Source of the DNA: Methylophilaceae bacterium
GTDB lineage: Bacteria > Pseudomonadota > Gammaproteobacteria > Burkholderiales > Methylophilaceae
Length of the DNA: 5,989 nucleotides
NCBI GenBank assembly: GCA_025362115.1
Contig: JANYIK010000050.1
Span: 1-5,989, forward strand
Direction of reading: 5' to 3'
The position numbers were made by a program, and so were the translations under genes. The notes under the pieces were generated by a model. It did no database searches and was not told the origin of the DNA. It worked only from the letters and a program-made list of their open reading frames with translations. Position 1 is the first letter of the stretch; every line of letters begins with the position of its first letter. Below, piece after piece: positions 5,962-5,989 of this stretch.

Positions 5962-5989
5962 ATGGCAAGCTTGAACCCTCCCGTATGTG
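5962..5989 (+). CDS. N-terminal fragment of an unidentified protein (gene cut by window end)
   Basis: Nine codons, reading MASLNPPVC, begin at an ATG preceded by AAGGAAG (5948-5954) at good spacing, so a real gene probably starts here and leaves the window. It is divergent from rsmE across a gap that carries the two REP-like palindromes. The first residues vaguely resemble the start of thioredoxin/peroxiredoxin-like proteins that I recall from beta-proteobacteria, but nine residues are not enough to name it. Confidence 0.6.

Overview
The window looks like a conserved chromosomal region of a beta-proteobacterium. The base composition is moderate, the proC-yggT pair is of proteobacterial type, and the KdpD/KdpE, Kup and RsmE proteins are all of proteobacterial type. 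My best guess is the Gallionellaceae/Nitrosomonadales neighbourhood, but this is inferred from general resemblance and not from a search. There are no tRNAs, rRNAs, CRISPR arrays, insertion sequences or phage genes.

Layout from left to right: (1) the 3' end of proC (proline biosynthesis), directly abutted by a complete yggT-family membrane protein gene. (2) A 136-bp gap (118 bp to the first possible ATG) holding an AT-rich inverted repeat and a hairpin just upstream of the next ribosome binding site. (3) A tightly packed three-gene operon: a half-length KdpD-type sensor kinase, a KdpE-type response regulator, and a complete Kup potassium transporter. (4) A 98-bp convergent gap. (5) rsmE on the minus strand (16S rRNA m3U1498 methyltransferase). 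(6) A divergent gap with two inverted REP/dRS3-like palindromes. (7) The first nine codons of an unidentified plus-strand gene.

The most interesting part is the potassium module. The kinase keeps the KdpD membrane domain, GAF-like region and catalytic core. It lacks the whole N-terminal cytoplasmic half of classical KdpD (the KdpD and universal-stress-protein domains). The system sits with kup, a constitutive K+ transporter in E. coli, instead of with kdpFABC. In both junctions the stop codon overlaps the ribosome binding site of the next gene, so the three proteins are probably made together. The simplest reading is a two-component system that controls a K+ uptake gene of a different family, or that links kup to K+ or turgor state. 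This is an inference from gene order.

A second point of interest is the REP pair upstream of rsmE. Its two hairpins differ in sequence but keep every base pair through paired substitutions, and one copy supplies a false upstream ATG for rsmE. Apart from these points the window is ordinary housekeeping sequence. I do not see a wholly new system.
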